Positions 43,914-52,877 are shown, numbered from the stretch's first letter. The stretch is 64,000 nucleotides of DNA from Micromonospora sp. C28SCA-DRY-2 (GCF_030519475.1 NZ_JAUMKD010000001.1:1550001-1614000); one strand, 5' to 3'. The notes: generated from the letters alone by a model not told the origin. Made by a program: numbers and translations.

Positions 43914-46391
43914 ATGACCACCTCACTCGCCGACCACCTCCGGTCGCTGCCCGACGAGTCGCTCGCCGCCCTGCTCCAGCTGCGGCCGGACCTCGTCGTA
44001 CCCGTGCCGGCCGACGTCTCCGCGCTCGCCATCCGGGCCCAGTCGCGGGTCTCGGTGGCCCGCGCCCTCGACGGGCTGGACCAGTTCACCCTGCAGATCC
44101 TGGACGCCGCCCGGCTGACCCGGGACCCGGCCGACGGCACCACCTCCACCGACGCGGTGCTCGCCATGGCCACCGCCGGCCCGCACCCGCCGGCCCCGAC
44201 CGCCGTCCGGGCCGCTGTCAACCGGCTGCGCGCGCTCTTCCTGCTGTACGGCCCGGAGAGCAGCCTCCAGATCGTCGGCGGCATCGACGAGGTCTCGCCG
44301 TACCCGGCGGGGCTCGGCCGACCGGCGGCGGAGCTGGACCCGCGGACGGCCGCGCTCTGCGCGGACCCGGCGAAGCTGCGGCGCACGCTGCTGGCCGCGC
44401 CGCCCTCGGCCCGGGCGATCCTGGACCGGCTGGCCGCCGGCCCGCCGGTGGGCAGCGTGCCGCCCGGCGCGCTCCAGGCGCCGCCGGTCGGCGCGGAGGA
44501 CGCGCTGCCGCCCGACCCGACCAACGGCGGGGCCCCGACCGGTTCCCCGGTGCGCTGGCTGGTCGACCACCGGCTGCTGGTCCGGATCTCCGGCGGCGCG
44601 GGCGGCACCGGCACGGTCGAGCTGCCCCGGGAGATCGGCCTGCTGCTGCGGCGGGACAGCGGCCCGCTCGGCCCGCTGCGCACCAGCCCGCCGCCGGTGA
44701 CCGCCGCGCCCCGGGAGCCGAAGGCCGCCGACTCCGCCGGCGCCGGCCAGACCATGGAGGTGGTACGCCTCACCGAGGCGCTGCTGGAGAACCTCGCCGC
44801 CGAGCCGGTGCCGGTGCTCCGCTCCGGCGGGCTGGGGGTACGCGAGCTGCGCCGGCTGGCCCGGGTCGGCGGGGTGGACGAGCCGACGGCGGCGCTGCTG
44901 CTGGAGGTGGCGTACGCGGCCGGGCTGCTCGGCGAGATGGACCTGCCCGGCGCGACCACCGCCCGGCACGGCGCCGACCAGCAGGTGCTGCCGACCGCCG
45001 GCTACGAGGTGTGGCGGGCCAGTTCGCTGGCCCAGCGCTGGGAGCAGCTGGCCCGGGCCTGGTTGACCATGACCCGCCAGGTCGGGCTGGTCGGGCAGCG
45101 CGACGACCGGGACCGGCCGATCACCGTGCTCTCCGCCGAGGCGGAACGGGCCGGCGCGCCGCTCGCCCGGCGGTCGGTGCTGGGGGTGCTGGCCGACCTG
45201 GAGCCGGCCACCGCGCCCACCCCGGAGGAGGTGCAGGAGCTGCTGGACTGGCGGGCGCCGCGGCGCAGCCGGGGCCGGGAGGCCGCGCACCGGGAGGTGC
45301 TGGCCGAAGCCGCCACGCTGGGCGTCACCGGTCTCGGCGCGCTCACCTCGTACGGGCGGCTGCTGCTGGCCGACGTCACGGCGGGCGACGAGCGGGGCGC
45401 GGACGACCCGCTCGGGCTGCGCATGGAGGCCGAGGAGGGCGAGCCGTCGACGGCGGTACGGGCGCTGGACGCCCTGCTCCCCGCCCCGGTCGACCACTTC
45501 CTGGTGCAGGCCGACCTGTCGGTGGTGGTGCCCGGCCCGCCCGACCCGGCGCTCGCCGCCGAACTGGAGGTGGTGGCCGAGCAGGAGTCGGCCGGCGGGG
45601 CCAGCGTGTACCGGGTCACCACCGCCAGCGTGCGCCGCGCCCTGGATGCCGGCTACTCGGCCGACGACCTGCACGGGCTGTTCCGGCGGCGCTCCCGCAC
45701 CCCGGTGCCGCAGGGGTTGACGTACCTGATCGACGACGTGGCCCGCAAGCACGGCGGGTTGCGGGTGGGCTCGGCCGGCGGGTACGTGCGCAGCGACGAC
45801 GAGGCGCTGCTCACCGAGGTGCTGGCCGACCGGCGGCTGGAGTCGCTGGCACTGCGCCGGCTGGCGCCGACGGTGCTGGTCACGCCGTACCAGGTGAACC
45901 GGATGCTGCTCGCGCTCCGCGACGCCGGCTACGCCCCGGTGCCGGAGGACGCCAGCGGGGCGGCCGTGCTGTCCCGGCCGAAGACCCGGCGGGCGCCGGC
46001 CCGGGTGTCGGTGGCCGCCCGGACGCTGGACCCGCTGGCCACGCCGAAGCTGTCAATGCCGCGCCTGCTCGGGGTGGTGGAGCAGATCCGGCGCGGCGAC
46101 GCGGCGGCCCGGGCGGCCCGGCGCGCGCCGGCAGTGGTCCGGGGCGTCGCCGACCGGACCGGTCCGGTGGCGGTGCCGAGCCACAGCGACGCCCTGGCGG
46201 TGCTGCAACAGGCGGTGCGCGACAAGGCGCTGGTCTGGGTGGGGTACGTCGACGCGCACGGGGCGACCGCGTCCCGGCTGGTCCGGCCGGTGTCGATCGG
46301 GGCCGGCTACCTGCGGGCCGAGGACGAGCGGACGGAGATGCTGCACACCTTCGCGTTGCACCGGATCACCGCGGCGGTGCTCCAGGAGTGA
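43914..46391 (+). CDS. helicase-associated protein (helicase C-terminal/XPB-N-like and WYL-like regions)
   Basis: An 825-residue protein related to mycobacterial Rv0862c. It has no Walker motifs, so it is not itself a helicase. The N-terminal half is helical with winged-helix-like stretches (VRAAVNRLRALFLLYG, LGVRELRRLARVGGVDEPTA). The centre has LVQADLSVVVPGPPDPALAA, typical of the XPB/Ssl2 helicase-associated domain. The last 90 residues (LQQAVRDKALVWVGYVDAHG, RLVRPVSIGAGYLRAED) resemble a WYL domain. In mycobacteria its gene neighbours xpb (Rv0861c); here the helicase gene lies 1.4 kb on. The two probably act together in DNA repair. Confidence 0.85.
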   Translation: MTTSLADHLRSLPDESLAALLQLRPDLVVPVPADVSALAIRAQSRVSVARALDGLDQFTLQILDAARLTRDPADGTTSTDAVLAMATAGPHPPAPTAVRAAVNRLRALFLLYGPESSLQIVGGIDEVSPYPAGLGRPAAELDPRTAALCADPAKLRRTLLAAPPSARAILDRLAAGPPVGSVPPGALQAPPVGAEDALPPDPTNGGAPTGSPVRWLVDHRLLVRISGGAGGTGTVELPREIGLLLRRDSGPLGPLRTSPPPVTAAPREPKAADSAGAGQTMEVVRLTEALLENLAAEPVPVLRSGGLGVRELRRLARVGGVDEPTAALLLEVAYAAGLLGEMDLPGATTARHGADQQVLPTAGYEVWRASSLAQRWEQLARAWLTMTRQVGLVGQRDDRDRPITVLSAEAERAGAPLARRSVLGVLADLEPATAPTPEEVQELLDWRAPRRSRGREAAHREVLAEAATLGVTGLGALTSYGRLLLADVTAGDERGADDPLGLRMEAEEGEPSTAVRALDALLPAPVDHFLVQADLSVVVPGPPDPALAAELEVVAEQESAGGASVYRVTTASVRRALDAGYSADDLHGLFRRRSRTPVPQGLTYLIDDVARKHGGLRVGSAGGYVRSDDEALLTEVLADRRLESLALRRLAPTVLVTPYQVNRMLLALRDAGYAPVPEDASGAAVLSRPKTRRAPARVSVAARTLDPLATPKLSMPRLLGVVEQIRRGDAAARAARRAPAVVRGVADRTGPVAVPSHSDALAVLQQAVRDKALVWVGYVDAHGATASRLVRPVSIGAGYLRAEDERTEMLHTFALHRITAAVLQE

Positions 46392-46398
46392 GCCGGGG

Positions 46399-46635
46399 TC
46401 AGCGCCGGCTGCGCCGCACCGTCCCGACCACGGAGACGATCAGCAGCAGCGCGAAGCCGGCGCCGGCCGACTCGCCGATCGAGTCCACGAAGCCCTGCTG
46501 GAGCACCAGCCAGCCGAAGAGGAACCACCCGACGAGCACCACCGCGGCGAGCGTGTAGGCGACGACGGTGGCCGTGGAGACCTCGTCGGCGGGCGCGTCG
46601 TCGTGCTGGGGGATCACTTCACGGTCGACGGTCAT
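46399..46635 (-). CDS. small two-helix membrane protein
   Basis: A 78-residue protein starting MTVDREVIPQHDDAPADEV with an acidic cytosolic lead and two transmembrane helices (AYTLAAVVLVGWFLFGWLVL and AGAGFALLLIVSVVGTV), ending RRSRR. GGAGG lies close before the ATG. It ends only 7 bp from the end of the convergent helicase-associated gene. The family is unknown to me; the location between DNA-repair and cell-wall genes gives no functional clue. Confidence 0.72.
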   Translation of the reverse strand: MTVDREVIPQHDDAPADEVSTATVVAYTLAAVVLVGWFLFGWLVLQQGFVDSIGESAGAGFALLLIVSVVGTVRRSRR

Positions 46636-46678
46636 CCTCCGCCCCTCCCCGTCCGGTACGGCCCCTGCCGTCCCAGCG

Positions 46679-46703
46679 TGTCACTCGCGTGACCGGAGTG
46701 ACA
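46679..46703. promoter_or_regulatory. inverted repeat upstream of the small membrane protein
   Basis: TGTCACTC (46679-46686) and GAGTGACA (46696-46703) form a perfect 8-bp inverted repeat spaced by 9 bases. It lies 44 bp upstream of the small membrane protein start and 60 bp after the L,D-transpeptidase stop, so it could be an operator or a terminator. Confidence 0.4.
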
Positions 46704-46762
46704 GGGGATAAAACCCCGATCGGACGTGATGTGCGACCCCGATCCGGTTCAGGGGCGGCGGC

Positions 46763-47635
46763 TCAGGTGCCGGGGCGGCGACCCATCAGCACCACCTTGC
46801 TGCCGACCCTGCCGAGTTCCCAGTACCGGACCGCGTCGGCGTGCAGCAGGTTGACGCAGCCGTGCGAACCGATCGACTTGTTGTGCAGGTAGGTGGTGGT
46901 CTCGTGGAAGCCCATCCCCTGGGTGAAGTGCTGCCAGTAGGGCAGCCAGACCTCGTACGGGTTGGACCACTCCTTGATGTTGCGGTAGTTGATGGTGAAG
47001 GTGCCGGCCGGCGTCCGGTAGCCGGGCATCCCGGTGCGGGTCACCGTGGGCTTGACGATCACCTTGCCGTTGCGCATCACCCAGGTGGTCTGCCGGGTCA
47101 GGTCGATGCAGAAGGTGGTGCCCGAGCCGGCCTTGCACCGGCTGGTGTCGGTGGTGGCCAGCCGCTTCGCCACGTCGTACGTGGTGGGGCCGGCGCGGCC
47201 CTCGGCCGGGCGGATGTCGTACCGCTTCTGGAACCTCTTGATGGCGGCGCAGTCGGCGGCGGACTGCCGGCCGTCGGCGGTCAGCGTGCCGAACCCGCCG
47301 AGCTGCGCGAGGTACGTCTCCACGGCGCGCTGGTGCTCGCCCTGCGGGCAGCCGGTGAACGACGGCGAGCGGGTGGGCTTGGGCTTCGGCGGGGTGCTCC
47401 GGGTCGGTTCCGCCGCGGGCTTCGGCTTCGTGGTCGGCTTCGGCGGCGCCGTGGTGGGCCGGGTCCGCTGGTCCGGCCCGGGCGCACCGCTCGCCCCCGT
47501 TACCTGCTCCGCGGCACCGGCCGGCACGGGCTCGCCGCCCCTGCCGGCCTGCGGATCGAACGTGCACGCACCGGCGCCGACCAACGTGACCACTGCCAGG
47601 GCGAACAACCGGGTGGTGATCCGGACACGCTTCAT
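46763..47635 (-). CDS. L,D-transpeptidase with peptidoglycan-binding domain, probable lipoprotein
   Basis: A 290-residue secreted enzyme. The N-terminus MKRVRITTRLFALAVVTLVG continues AGACTFDPQ, with a lipobox-like AGA-Cys24. A Pro/Thr/Lys-rich linker (about 60-95) spans the wall. A PG_binding_1-type helical domain follows (ETYLAQLGGFGTL, CAAIKRFQKRYDIRPAEG). The YkuD catalytic domain has His258 and Cys260 in SIGSHGCVNL. It would crosslink peptidoglycan (3-3 links) or attach proteins. The gene is divergent from XPB helicase. GGGGAGGG precedes the ATG. Lipoprotein attachment is inferred; the box is not canonical. Confidence 0.88.
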   Translation of the reverse strand: MKRVRITTRLFALAVVTLVGAGACTFDPQAGRGGEPVPAGAAEQVTGASGAPGPDQRTRPTTAPPKPTTKPKPAAEPTRSTPPKPKPTRSPSFTGCPQGEHQRAVETYLAQLGGFGTLTADGRQSAADCAAIKRFQKRYDIRPAEGRAGPTTYDVAKRLATTDTSRCKAGSGTTFCIDLTRQTTWVMRNGKVIVKPTVTRTGMPGYRTPAGTFTINYRNIKEWSNPYEVWLPYWQHFTQGMGFHETTTYLHNKSIGSHGCVNLLHADAVRYWELGRVGSKVVLMGRRPGT

Positions 47636-47698
47636 GAGCCCTCCCCTGGACAGCCGTCCCCTTGGTAGACGTTCGCGAGTACCGCGACGGTTGCGTGC

Positions 47699-47721
47699 GG
47701 TGAGCATTTTCTTGGCTCACC
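47699..47721. promoter_or_regulatory. inverted repeat in the LDT/XPB divergent promoter
   Basis: GGTGAGC (47699-47705) and GCTCACC (47715-47721) form a 7-bp inverted repeat around the AT-rich spacer ATTTTCTTG. It lies between the two start codons of divergent genes and could be an operator. Confidence 0.4.
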
Positions 47722-47809
47722 CCGGTACGTGCAACACTGGATGGTCGGCCTGCGGCGGGTGACCGCCGTTCGTGGCGGCCGGCGAGCAGCCCGAGGAGAG
47801 GACGCTGGC

Positions 47810-49489
47810 GTGAGCGGTGGACCACTGATCGTGCAGTCGGACAAGACCCTGCTGCTGGAGATCGACCACCCCGACGCGCAGGCCTGCCGGATGGCCATCG
47901 CGCCCTTCGCCGAGCTGGAGCGCTCCCCGGAGCACGTGCACACCTACCGGCTCACCCCGCTGGGGCTGTGGAACGCCCGGGCCGCCGGCCACGACGCGGA
48001 GAGCGTGGTGGACGCGCTCATCAAGTTCTCCCGCTACCCGGTGCCGCACGCGCTGCTGGTCGACGTGGCCGAGACGATGGACCGCTACGGCCGGCTCCAG
48101 CTCGCCAACGACCCGGCGCACGGCCTGGTGCTGCGGGCGCTGGACCGGGTGGTGCTGGTCGAGGTCGCCAAGAGCAAGAAGCTCGCCGGGATGCTCGGCA
48201 ACAAGATCGACGCCGACACCATCGCGGTGCACCCGTCGGAGCGGGGCCGGCTCAAGCAGGCGCTGCTCAAGCTCGGCTGGCCGGCCGAGGACCTGGCCGG
48301 CTACGTCGACGGCGAGGCGCACCCGATCGAGCTGGCCGAGGCCGGCAAGGACGGCCGCAAGCCGTGGACGCTGCGGTCGTACCAGCGGGAGGCGGTCGAG
48401 GCGTTCTGGGCCGGCGGGTCCGGCGTGGTGGTGCTCCCCTGCGGCGCCGGCAAGACGCTGGTCGGCGCGGCGGCGATGGCCGAGGCGAAGGCGACCACGC
48501 TGATCCTGGTCACCAACACGGTGGCCGGCCGGCAGTGGAAGCGCGAGCTGATCGCCCGTACCTCGCTGACCGAGGAGGAGATCGGCGAGTACTCGGGCGA
48601 ACGCAAGGAGATCCGCCCGGTCACCATCGCCACGTACCAGGTGCTCACCTCACGGCGCGGCGGCGCGTTCACCCACCTGGACCTGTTCGGCGCCCGCGAC
48701 TGGGGCCTGGTCATCTACGACGAGGTGCACCTGCTGCCCGCGCCGATCTTCCGGTTCACCGCGGACCTCCAGGCCCGCCGCCGGCTCGGCCTCACCGCCA
48801 CGCTGGTCCGCGAGGACGGCCGGGAGGGTGACGTGTTCAGCCTGATCGGCCCCAAGCGGTACGACGCGCCGTGGAAGGACATCGAGTCGCAGGGCTGGAT
48901 CGCCCCGGCCGAGTGCATCGAGGTACGCGTGACGCTCACCGACGCGGAGCGGATGGCGTACGCGACGGCGGAGGCCGAGGAGCGCTACCGGATGGCGGCG
49001 ACCGCCCGCACCAAGCTGCCGGTGGTTCGCGCCTTGGTGCAGCGGCACCCGGAGGAGCAGACGCTGGTGATCGGCGCGTACATCGACCAGCTGCACCAGC
49101 TCGGCGAGTACCTGGACGCGCCGATCGTGCAGGGCTCCACCACCAACAAGGAGCGCGAGCGGCTGTTCGACGCGTTCCGCTCGGGCGAGCTGCGCACGCT
49201 GGTGATCTCGAAGGTCGGGAACTTCTCGATCGACCTGCCGGAGGCGGCGGTGGCCATCCAGGTGTCGGGGACGTTCGGGTCGCGGCAGGAGGAGGCGCAG
49301 CGGCTGGGGCGGGTGCTCCGGCCGAAGGCGGACGGTCGGCAGGCGCACTTCTACACGGTGGTGTCCCGGGACACGATCGACACGGAGTACGCGGCGCACC
49401 GGCAGCGCTTCCTGGCCGAGCAGGGGTACGCGTACACGATCGTGGACGCCGATGACGTCCTCGGCCCGAAGCTCCCGAGCGTGGACTGA
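47810..49489 (+). CDS. DNA repair helicase XPB
   Basis: A 559-residue superfamily 2 helicase. The N-terminal part (about 1-165) is the XPB/Ssl2 N-domain (SDKTLLLEIDHPDAQACR, SRYPVPHALLVDV). Motif I is LPCGAGKT with Lys215, motif II is DEVH at 304-307, motif III follows as LTATLVRED and motif VI is RLGRVLRPK near 510. The thumb and RED-like segments are seen. Bacterial XPB unwinds DNA 3'-5' in nucleotide excision repair or related repair. The GTG follows GAGGAGAGG. The helicase-associated gene lies 1.4 kb upstream. Confidence 0.93.
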   Translation: MSGGPLIVQSDKTLLLEIDHPDAQACRMAIAPFAELERSPEHVHTYRLTPLGLWNARAAGHDAESVVDALIKFSRYPVPHALLVDVAETMDRYGRLQLANDPAHGLVLRALDRVVLVEVAKSKKLAGMLGNKIDADTIAVHPSERGRLKQALLKLGWPAEDLAGYVDGEAHPIELAEAGKDGRKPWTLRSYQREAVEAFWAGGSGVVVLPCGAGKTLVGAAAMAEAKATTLILVTNTVAGRQWKRELIARTSLTEEEIGEYSGERKEIRPVTIATYQVLTSRRGGAFTHLDLFGARDWGLVIYDEVHLLPAPIFRFTADLQARRRLGLTATLVREDGREGDVFSLIGPKRYDAPWKDIESQGWIAPAECIEVRVTLTDAERMAYATAEAEERYRMAATARTKLPVVRALVQRHPEEQTLVIGAYIDQLHQLGEYLDAPIVQGSTTNKERERLFDAFRSGELRTLVISKVGNFSIDLPEAAVAIQVSGTFGSRQEEAQRLGRVLRPKADGRQAHFYTVVSRDTIDTEYAAHRQRFLAEQGYAYTIVDADDVLGPKLPSVD

Positions 49490-49499
49490 ACCGCGCTGG

Positions 49500-49844
49500 T
49501 CAGGCCGCCTTGAGCTTCCGCAGGATGTACTGGTTGAGGCTCAAGCCATCCTCGGCGGCCTGGATGGCTAGCTCGCGGTGCAGGCTCTCACCGATGCGCA
49601 GGTTGAACTTGCCCGAGTAGCTGCGCTCAGCGAACGGCTGCGGCACCTGCTCCCCCTGCTCCTCCATGTCCGCGATCACCTCACGCAGCATGTCCTGCAG
49701 CCCCTGCAAAGCCTCGATCTGCGAGGACGCCAGCCAGGAGAGCGACGGAAACTCGGCGCAGGTGGCGAGGAACTCGTCGTCCTGGGCCGACCAGGTGACG
49801 CGATAGGTGTAGTGGGACACGTCGGGGTGAGGATCGGTCTGCAT
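49500..49844 (-). CDS. hicB: HicB-type antitoxin with RHH domain
   Basis: A 114-residue antitoxin. The N-terminal partial RNase H fold has YTYRVTWSAQDDEFLATCAE and SWLASSQIEALQGLQDMLRE, and the C-terminal ribbon-helix-helix DNA-binding part is GKFNLRIGESLHRELAIQAA then DGLSLNQYILRKLK. It should neutralise the HicA toxin and repress the operon. The gene starts at an ATG sharing one base with the hicA stop (TGATG), and GGAGG lies seven bases upstream. The stop is 10 bp from the end of the XPB gene (convergent). hicA comes first, as in most HicAB loci. Confidence 0.88.
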   Translation of the reverse strand: MQTDPHPDVSHYTYRVTWSAQDDEFLATCAEFPSLSWLASSQIEALQGLQDMLREVIADMEEQGEQVPQPFAERSYSGKFNLRIGESLHRELAIQAAEDGLSLNQYILRKLKAA

Positions 49845-50089
49845 CACATGGCCTCCTTCTTGTCGATCGCCTTGAGCACCTGCCGGACCTGGTACACCTT
49901 CGCCTCGCCCTTGTCGTTCTGGATGTTGACGCGTGGGTCGCCCGCCCAGGGCATCTTGAACACCGCATGGGACGTGCCGGCTTGGCGCGGCTTCCCGAAG
50001 TAGTGCTCGCACACCCGATAGAGATCGTTGTAGGCGATGTTCTGCTGGTTCTTCCGCATCGCCGCGACGAGCTTGTCTATGGACGGCAC
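49844..50089 (-). CDS. hicA: HicA-type mRNA interferase toxin
   Basis: An 81-residue double-stranded-RNA-binding-like fold. The catalytic His41 is in QAGTSHAVFKMP; a C-terminal strand VNIQNDKGEAKVYQVRQVLK completes the fold. HicA cleaves mRNA during stress unless bound by HicB. The GTG gives VPSIDKLVAAMRKNQQN; a longer upstream frame would include 33 codons across the palindrome and is less likely. Ribosome-binding site weak, consistent with low toxin expression. Lower GC than neighbours fits horizontal spread. Confidence 0.82.
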   Translation of the reverse strand: MPSIDKLVAAMRKNQQNIAYNDLYRVCEHYFGKPRQAGTSHAVFKMPWAGDPRVNIQNDKGEAKVYQVRQVLKAIDKKEAM

Positions 50090-50099
50090 AGCACCGGTA

Positions 50100-50115
50100 G
50101 TACCGTCAACGGTAC
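50100..50115. promoter_or_regulatory. hicAB operator palindrome
   Basis: GTACCGT-CA-ACGGTAC is a perfect 7-2-7 palindrome 11 bp upstream of the hicA GTG. On the minus strand it contains TTGACG. It is the natural site for HicB ribbon-helix-helix autorepression. Confidence 0.65.
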
Positions 50116-50252
50116 CATCGAAACAATGCCCTGCCGGCCGTCCGAGGCCCACGCTGTACGTGGAGACGGCCGAATGTCGCATCCGCATCGCCGCTGAGGG
50201 CTGACGTGCAGCGGCCGCGCCCCCGACACGGGACGCGGCCGCTGCCGGACGG

Positions 50253-52850
50253 TCAGTACTGCGGGGTGATGAAGATGCCCGCCTGGTCGACGATCGCGTG
50301 GGTGGTGCCCGAGCTGCCGTTGTAGAGCTTCAACCCGCCACGGGTATCAACGATGGCGAGGTTAGACGCTGTCTCGCCCGGCACGAAGTTGACATTCGAC
50401 GCCGTCGGGCGCGCCTCATTGCCCGGATGGGCGATGAGGAAGCCGGAGGCGGTCGGCTTGGTGACGGTCAGGTTCGCCACCACCGCGGCGGCGCTCACAC
50501 AGCAGGCCAGATCGGCGACGTGCGGGCTGACGGTGACCGTCTCCCGCGGCTGAAGCGGCTTGGCGCCCCCGCGGTTGGGGAGGCCGGTGGCATCCCGGCT
50601 GTCGGCGATCCGCAGCGGCCCGTTCGGGACGTAGCTGAGCTGGCCGTCGGACCCGAAGTACCCGGCCAGGTCCGCGATCACGTGCGTGCTGCCGGGGCTC
50701 TGGTTGTAGATGCTCGCCTTGAGGTCCGTCACCGGCACGATCACCAGGTTCGGGATGGTCTGGCCGGTGACGAAGTTCAGGTTCGACGCGTTCGGCACCG
50801 GCGAACCGTGCGGGAAGAGCTTCAGCACGCCGTTGGCCTGCGGCGCGGTGACGGTGACGTTGAGGACGACGGCCGTGGCGCCCGGGGAGACCTTCCGGTC
50901 CAGATCGAGCGTCCGGGTGCTGTTCGGCGCAAGCGCGCCACCCTCGGTGCGGGTGTCCAGGACCCGCGTCGGCGTCTGGGTGGCGAAGCCCTGGCCGGTT
51001 TCCCCGTACCAGCCCTGCAGGTCAGCGACGACATGCACCGTGCCACTGCCACTGTTCCGGATCCTGATCTTTCCGTTGCTCATCGGGACGGTCACCAGGT
51101 TCGGCACCGTCTCCTTGGCCACGAAGTTGACGTTCGAGGCGCCGGGCAGGCTCGTGCCGTCGGGATAGACAGTGAGGAAGCCGGCGGCCGTCGGCTGGGT
51201 CACGGTGACGTTCAGCACCACCGCGCTGATGTCCGCCGCCGGTACCCCGCCGATGCTGTTGATCGGCAAAACCACCTCGGAGTTCGGCGCCACCGGGGTG
51301 GTGGTGTCCACGCCGATCGCGGACCGGGTGTCCAGCAGGCGGGTCGGCGCCACCGCCGTGTAGTGCGCCCCGAGCGTCGTGCAGGACGGGAAGCTGACAC
51401 CGGCGCTGGACCGGAAGCCGTTCGAACTCGAGTACACCTGCACACAGGCGCTCCCCGCCCGACGGAACCGGTGGTTCACGTTGATCGACGGCCCGTCGAC
51501 CCGCCAGAGGGGTGAGTCACTGAACTTGTAGGCGAAGGAGCCGACGGGTCCGTCGGTCGTCCACTGGTTCGAGGTGCTGGCCCGAAGCGTGGTGTCCAGC
51601 GGGCCGGCGCCGATGGTGCGGTGGAGAGGCTCGATACGCGAACTGTCCGCCCCGATCCGCTCGACCGCCCCCCGGTCGTGGAAGCCGTTGCCCGTGCCGG
51701 TGTTGGCCCACGTCGGATCGTCGGCGTGCGAGTTGCCCAGCATGTCGGTGGCCGGCACCCCGCGCGCGGATGCGTCCGCCGAGTCGACGGCCGGGGAGCT
51801 CTGCTTCAGTGCCAGGTAGCCGCGGACGCCGGACCCCTTGCCTTCGAGCAGCGGGTCGGCGGCGATGTCGAACGCGCCCTGCCCCGTGGCCGCCTGGAAG
51901 TCGCCCAGCGTGCGGTAGGTGGTCGCGCCCCATCTGTAGAGGGCCCAGCCGGTGGTGGGGTCAATCAGGTTGTGGTGGGCGACCGTGGCCGGCGCCGGAT
52001 CGGGCACCACCACGATGGCCGTCTTGAGCGTTGGTTCGCCAGCGCATAGATCCTGATCGGCCAAGGGTTTGACGATGTTGTTGGCAACGACGGCCCCGGG
52101 TGAGGCGACGAGCATGATTCCCGGTGCGCACCCGGCCTGGATGGTGTTGTTGGTGATGGTCGATTCGAGGGCGTCGCCGAGGTACATCCCGCCGTTCGGG
52201 ATCTGGTTGGCAACCACCGTCGTGCCCGTCGCGTCCTCGACGACCAGCGCCGTCCTGCCGCGAGAGTGCAACCAGTTCCGGCTCACGGTCACGTCCTGGG
52301 AACCGCCGGTGACGTGGATGAGGGGCCGGGCGGCCCCCTGGATGATGGACGTGCCGTCGATGGTGACCCGGGACGAGGCGTCGACCACGACAGCCGAGTC
52401 CTGCCGGCCAAAGACGGTGAAGCCCTCGACGACCACATCGTGCACCTGGCGGAGGGTGAAAACGGTGCTGGTGCCGGCGGTCGTGTTGTAGCTGTCCACC
52501 TGCACACTGCCGGTGCGGGTGTTGACCGCGCGGAAGGTGATCGGTGCCGCCTCGGTGCCCGACCGGGTGATGGCGACGTTTTCCTGGTAGAACCCTGGCT
52601 GCACCAGCACCGTCTGACCGGGCTGCACGACGGTTGCAGCCGCTGAGATCGTGCAGAAGGGTGCCTCTGCGCTGCCGTCACCGTCGGGCGTGCAGCTCGT
52701 CTTGCTGACGAACAGCTCCGACCCGGTGGACCCCGCCGAGGCCGGGCCCGGCGCGGGGGCCGCGACGGCGGCGGGAGCCCCCGGCCCGACCAGACCTGCG
52801 GCTCCGATCAGTGGTACGAGCGCGAACAGGTAACGGACGGCTTTCCTCAT
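50253..52850 (-). CDS. secreted right-handed beta-helix protein with triple C-terminal repeat
   Basis: An 865-residue exported protein. The signal peptide is MRKAVRYLFALVPLIGAAGL ending near AVAAPA. Residues 50-430 form a right-handed parallel beta-helix of the pectate-lyase/NosD type (repeated short strands such as SRNWLHSRG, NNIVKPL). A PKD-like domain follows at about 440-495. Three copies of an approximately 120-residue domain occupy 500-865. Each begins with a LLDTR-, VLDTR- or IADSR-like motif, then VVLNVTVT, an ASNVNFV or ASNLNFV box, and HVVADLQGWYG or HVIADLAGYFG. These domains are common in actinobacterial surface proteins. No enzymatic residues are evident, so carbohydrate binding or adhesion is the best guess. 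Confidence 0.82.
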   Translation of the reverse strand: MRKAVRYLFALVPLIGAAGLVGPGAPAAVAAPAPGPASAGSTGSELFVSKTSCTPDGDGSAEAPFCTISAAATVVQPGQTVLVQPGFYQENVAITRSGTEAAPITFRAVNTRTGSVQVDSYNTTAGTSTVFTLRQVHDVVVEGFTVFGRQDSAVVVDASSRVTIDGTSIIQGAARPLIHVTGGSQDVTVSRNWLHSRGRTALVVEDATGTTVVANQIPNGGMYLGDALESTITNNTIQAGCAPGIMLVASPGAVVANNIVKPLADQDLCAGEPTLKTAIVVVPDPAPATVAHHNLIDPTTGWALYRWGATTYRTLGDFQAATGQGAFDIAADPLLEGKGSGVRGYLALKQSSPAVDSADASARGVPATDMLGNSHADDPTWANTGTGNGFHDRGAVERIGADSSRIEPLHRTIGAGPLDTTLRASTSNQWTTDGPVGSFAYKFSDSPLWRVDGPSINVNHRFRRAGSACVQVYSSSNGFRSSAGVSFPSCTTLGAHYTAVAPTRLLDTRSAIGVDTTTPVAPNSEVVLPINSIGGVPAADISAVVLNVTVTQPTAAGFLTVYPDGTSLPGASNVNFVAKETVPNLVTVPMSNGKIRIRNSGSGTVHVVADLQGWYGETGQGFATQTPTRVLDTRTEGGALAPNSTRTLDLDRKVSPGATAVVLNVTVTAPQANGVLKLFPHGSPVPNASNLNFVTGQTIPNLVIVPVTDLKASIYNQSPGSTHVIADLAGYFGSDGQLSYVPNGPLRIADSRDATGLPNRGGAKPLQPRETVTVSPHVADLACCVSAAAVVANLTVTKPTASGFLIAHPGNEARPTASNVNFVPGETASNLAIVDTRGGLKLYNGSSGTTHAIVDQAGIFITPQY

Positions 52851-52877
52851 GAGCACCCCGTGAAGATCAATGAGTGA

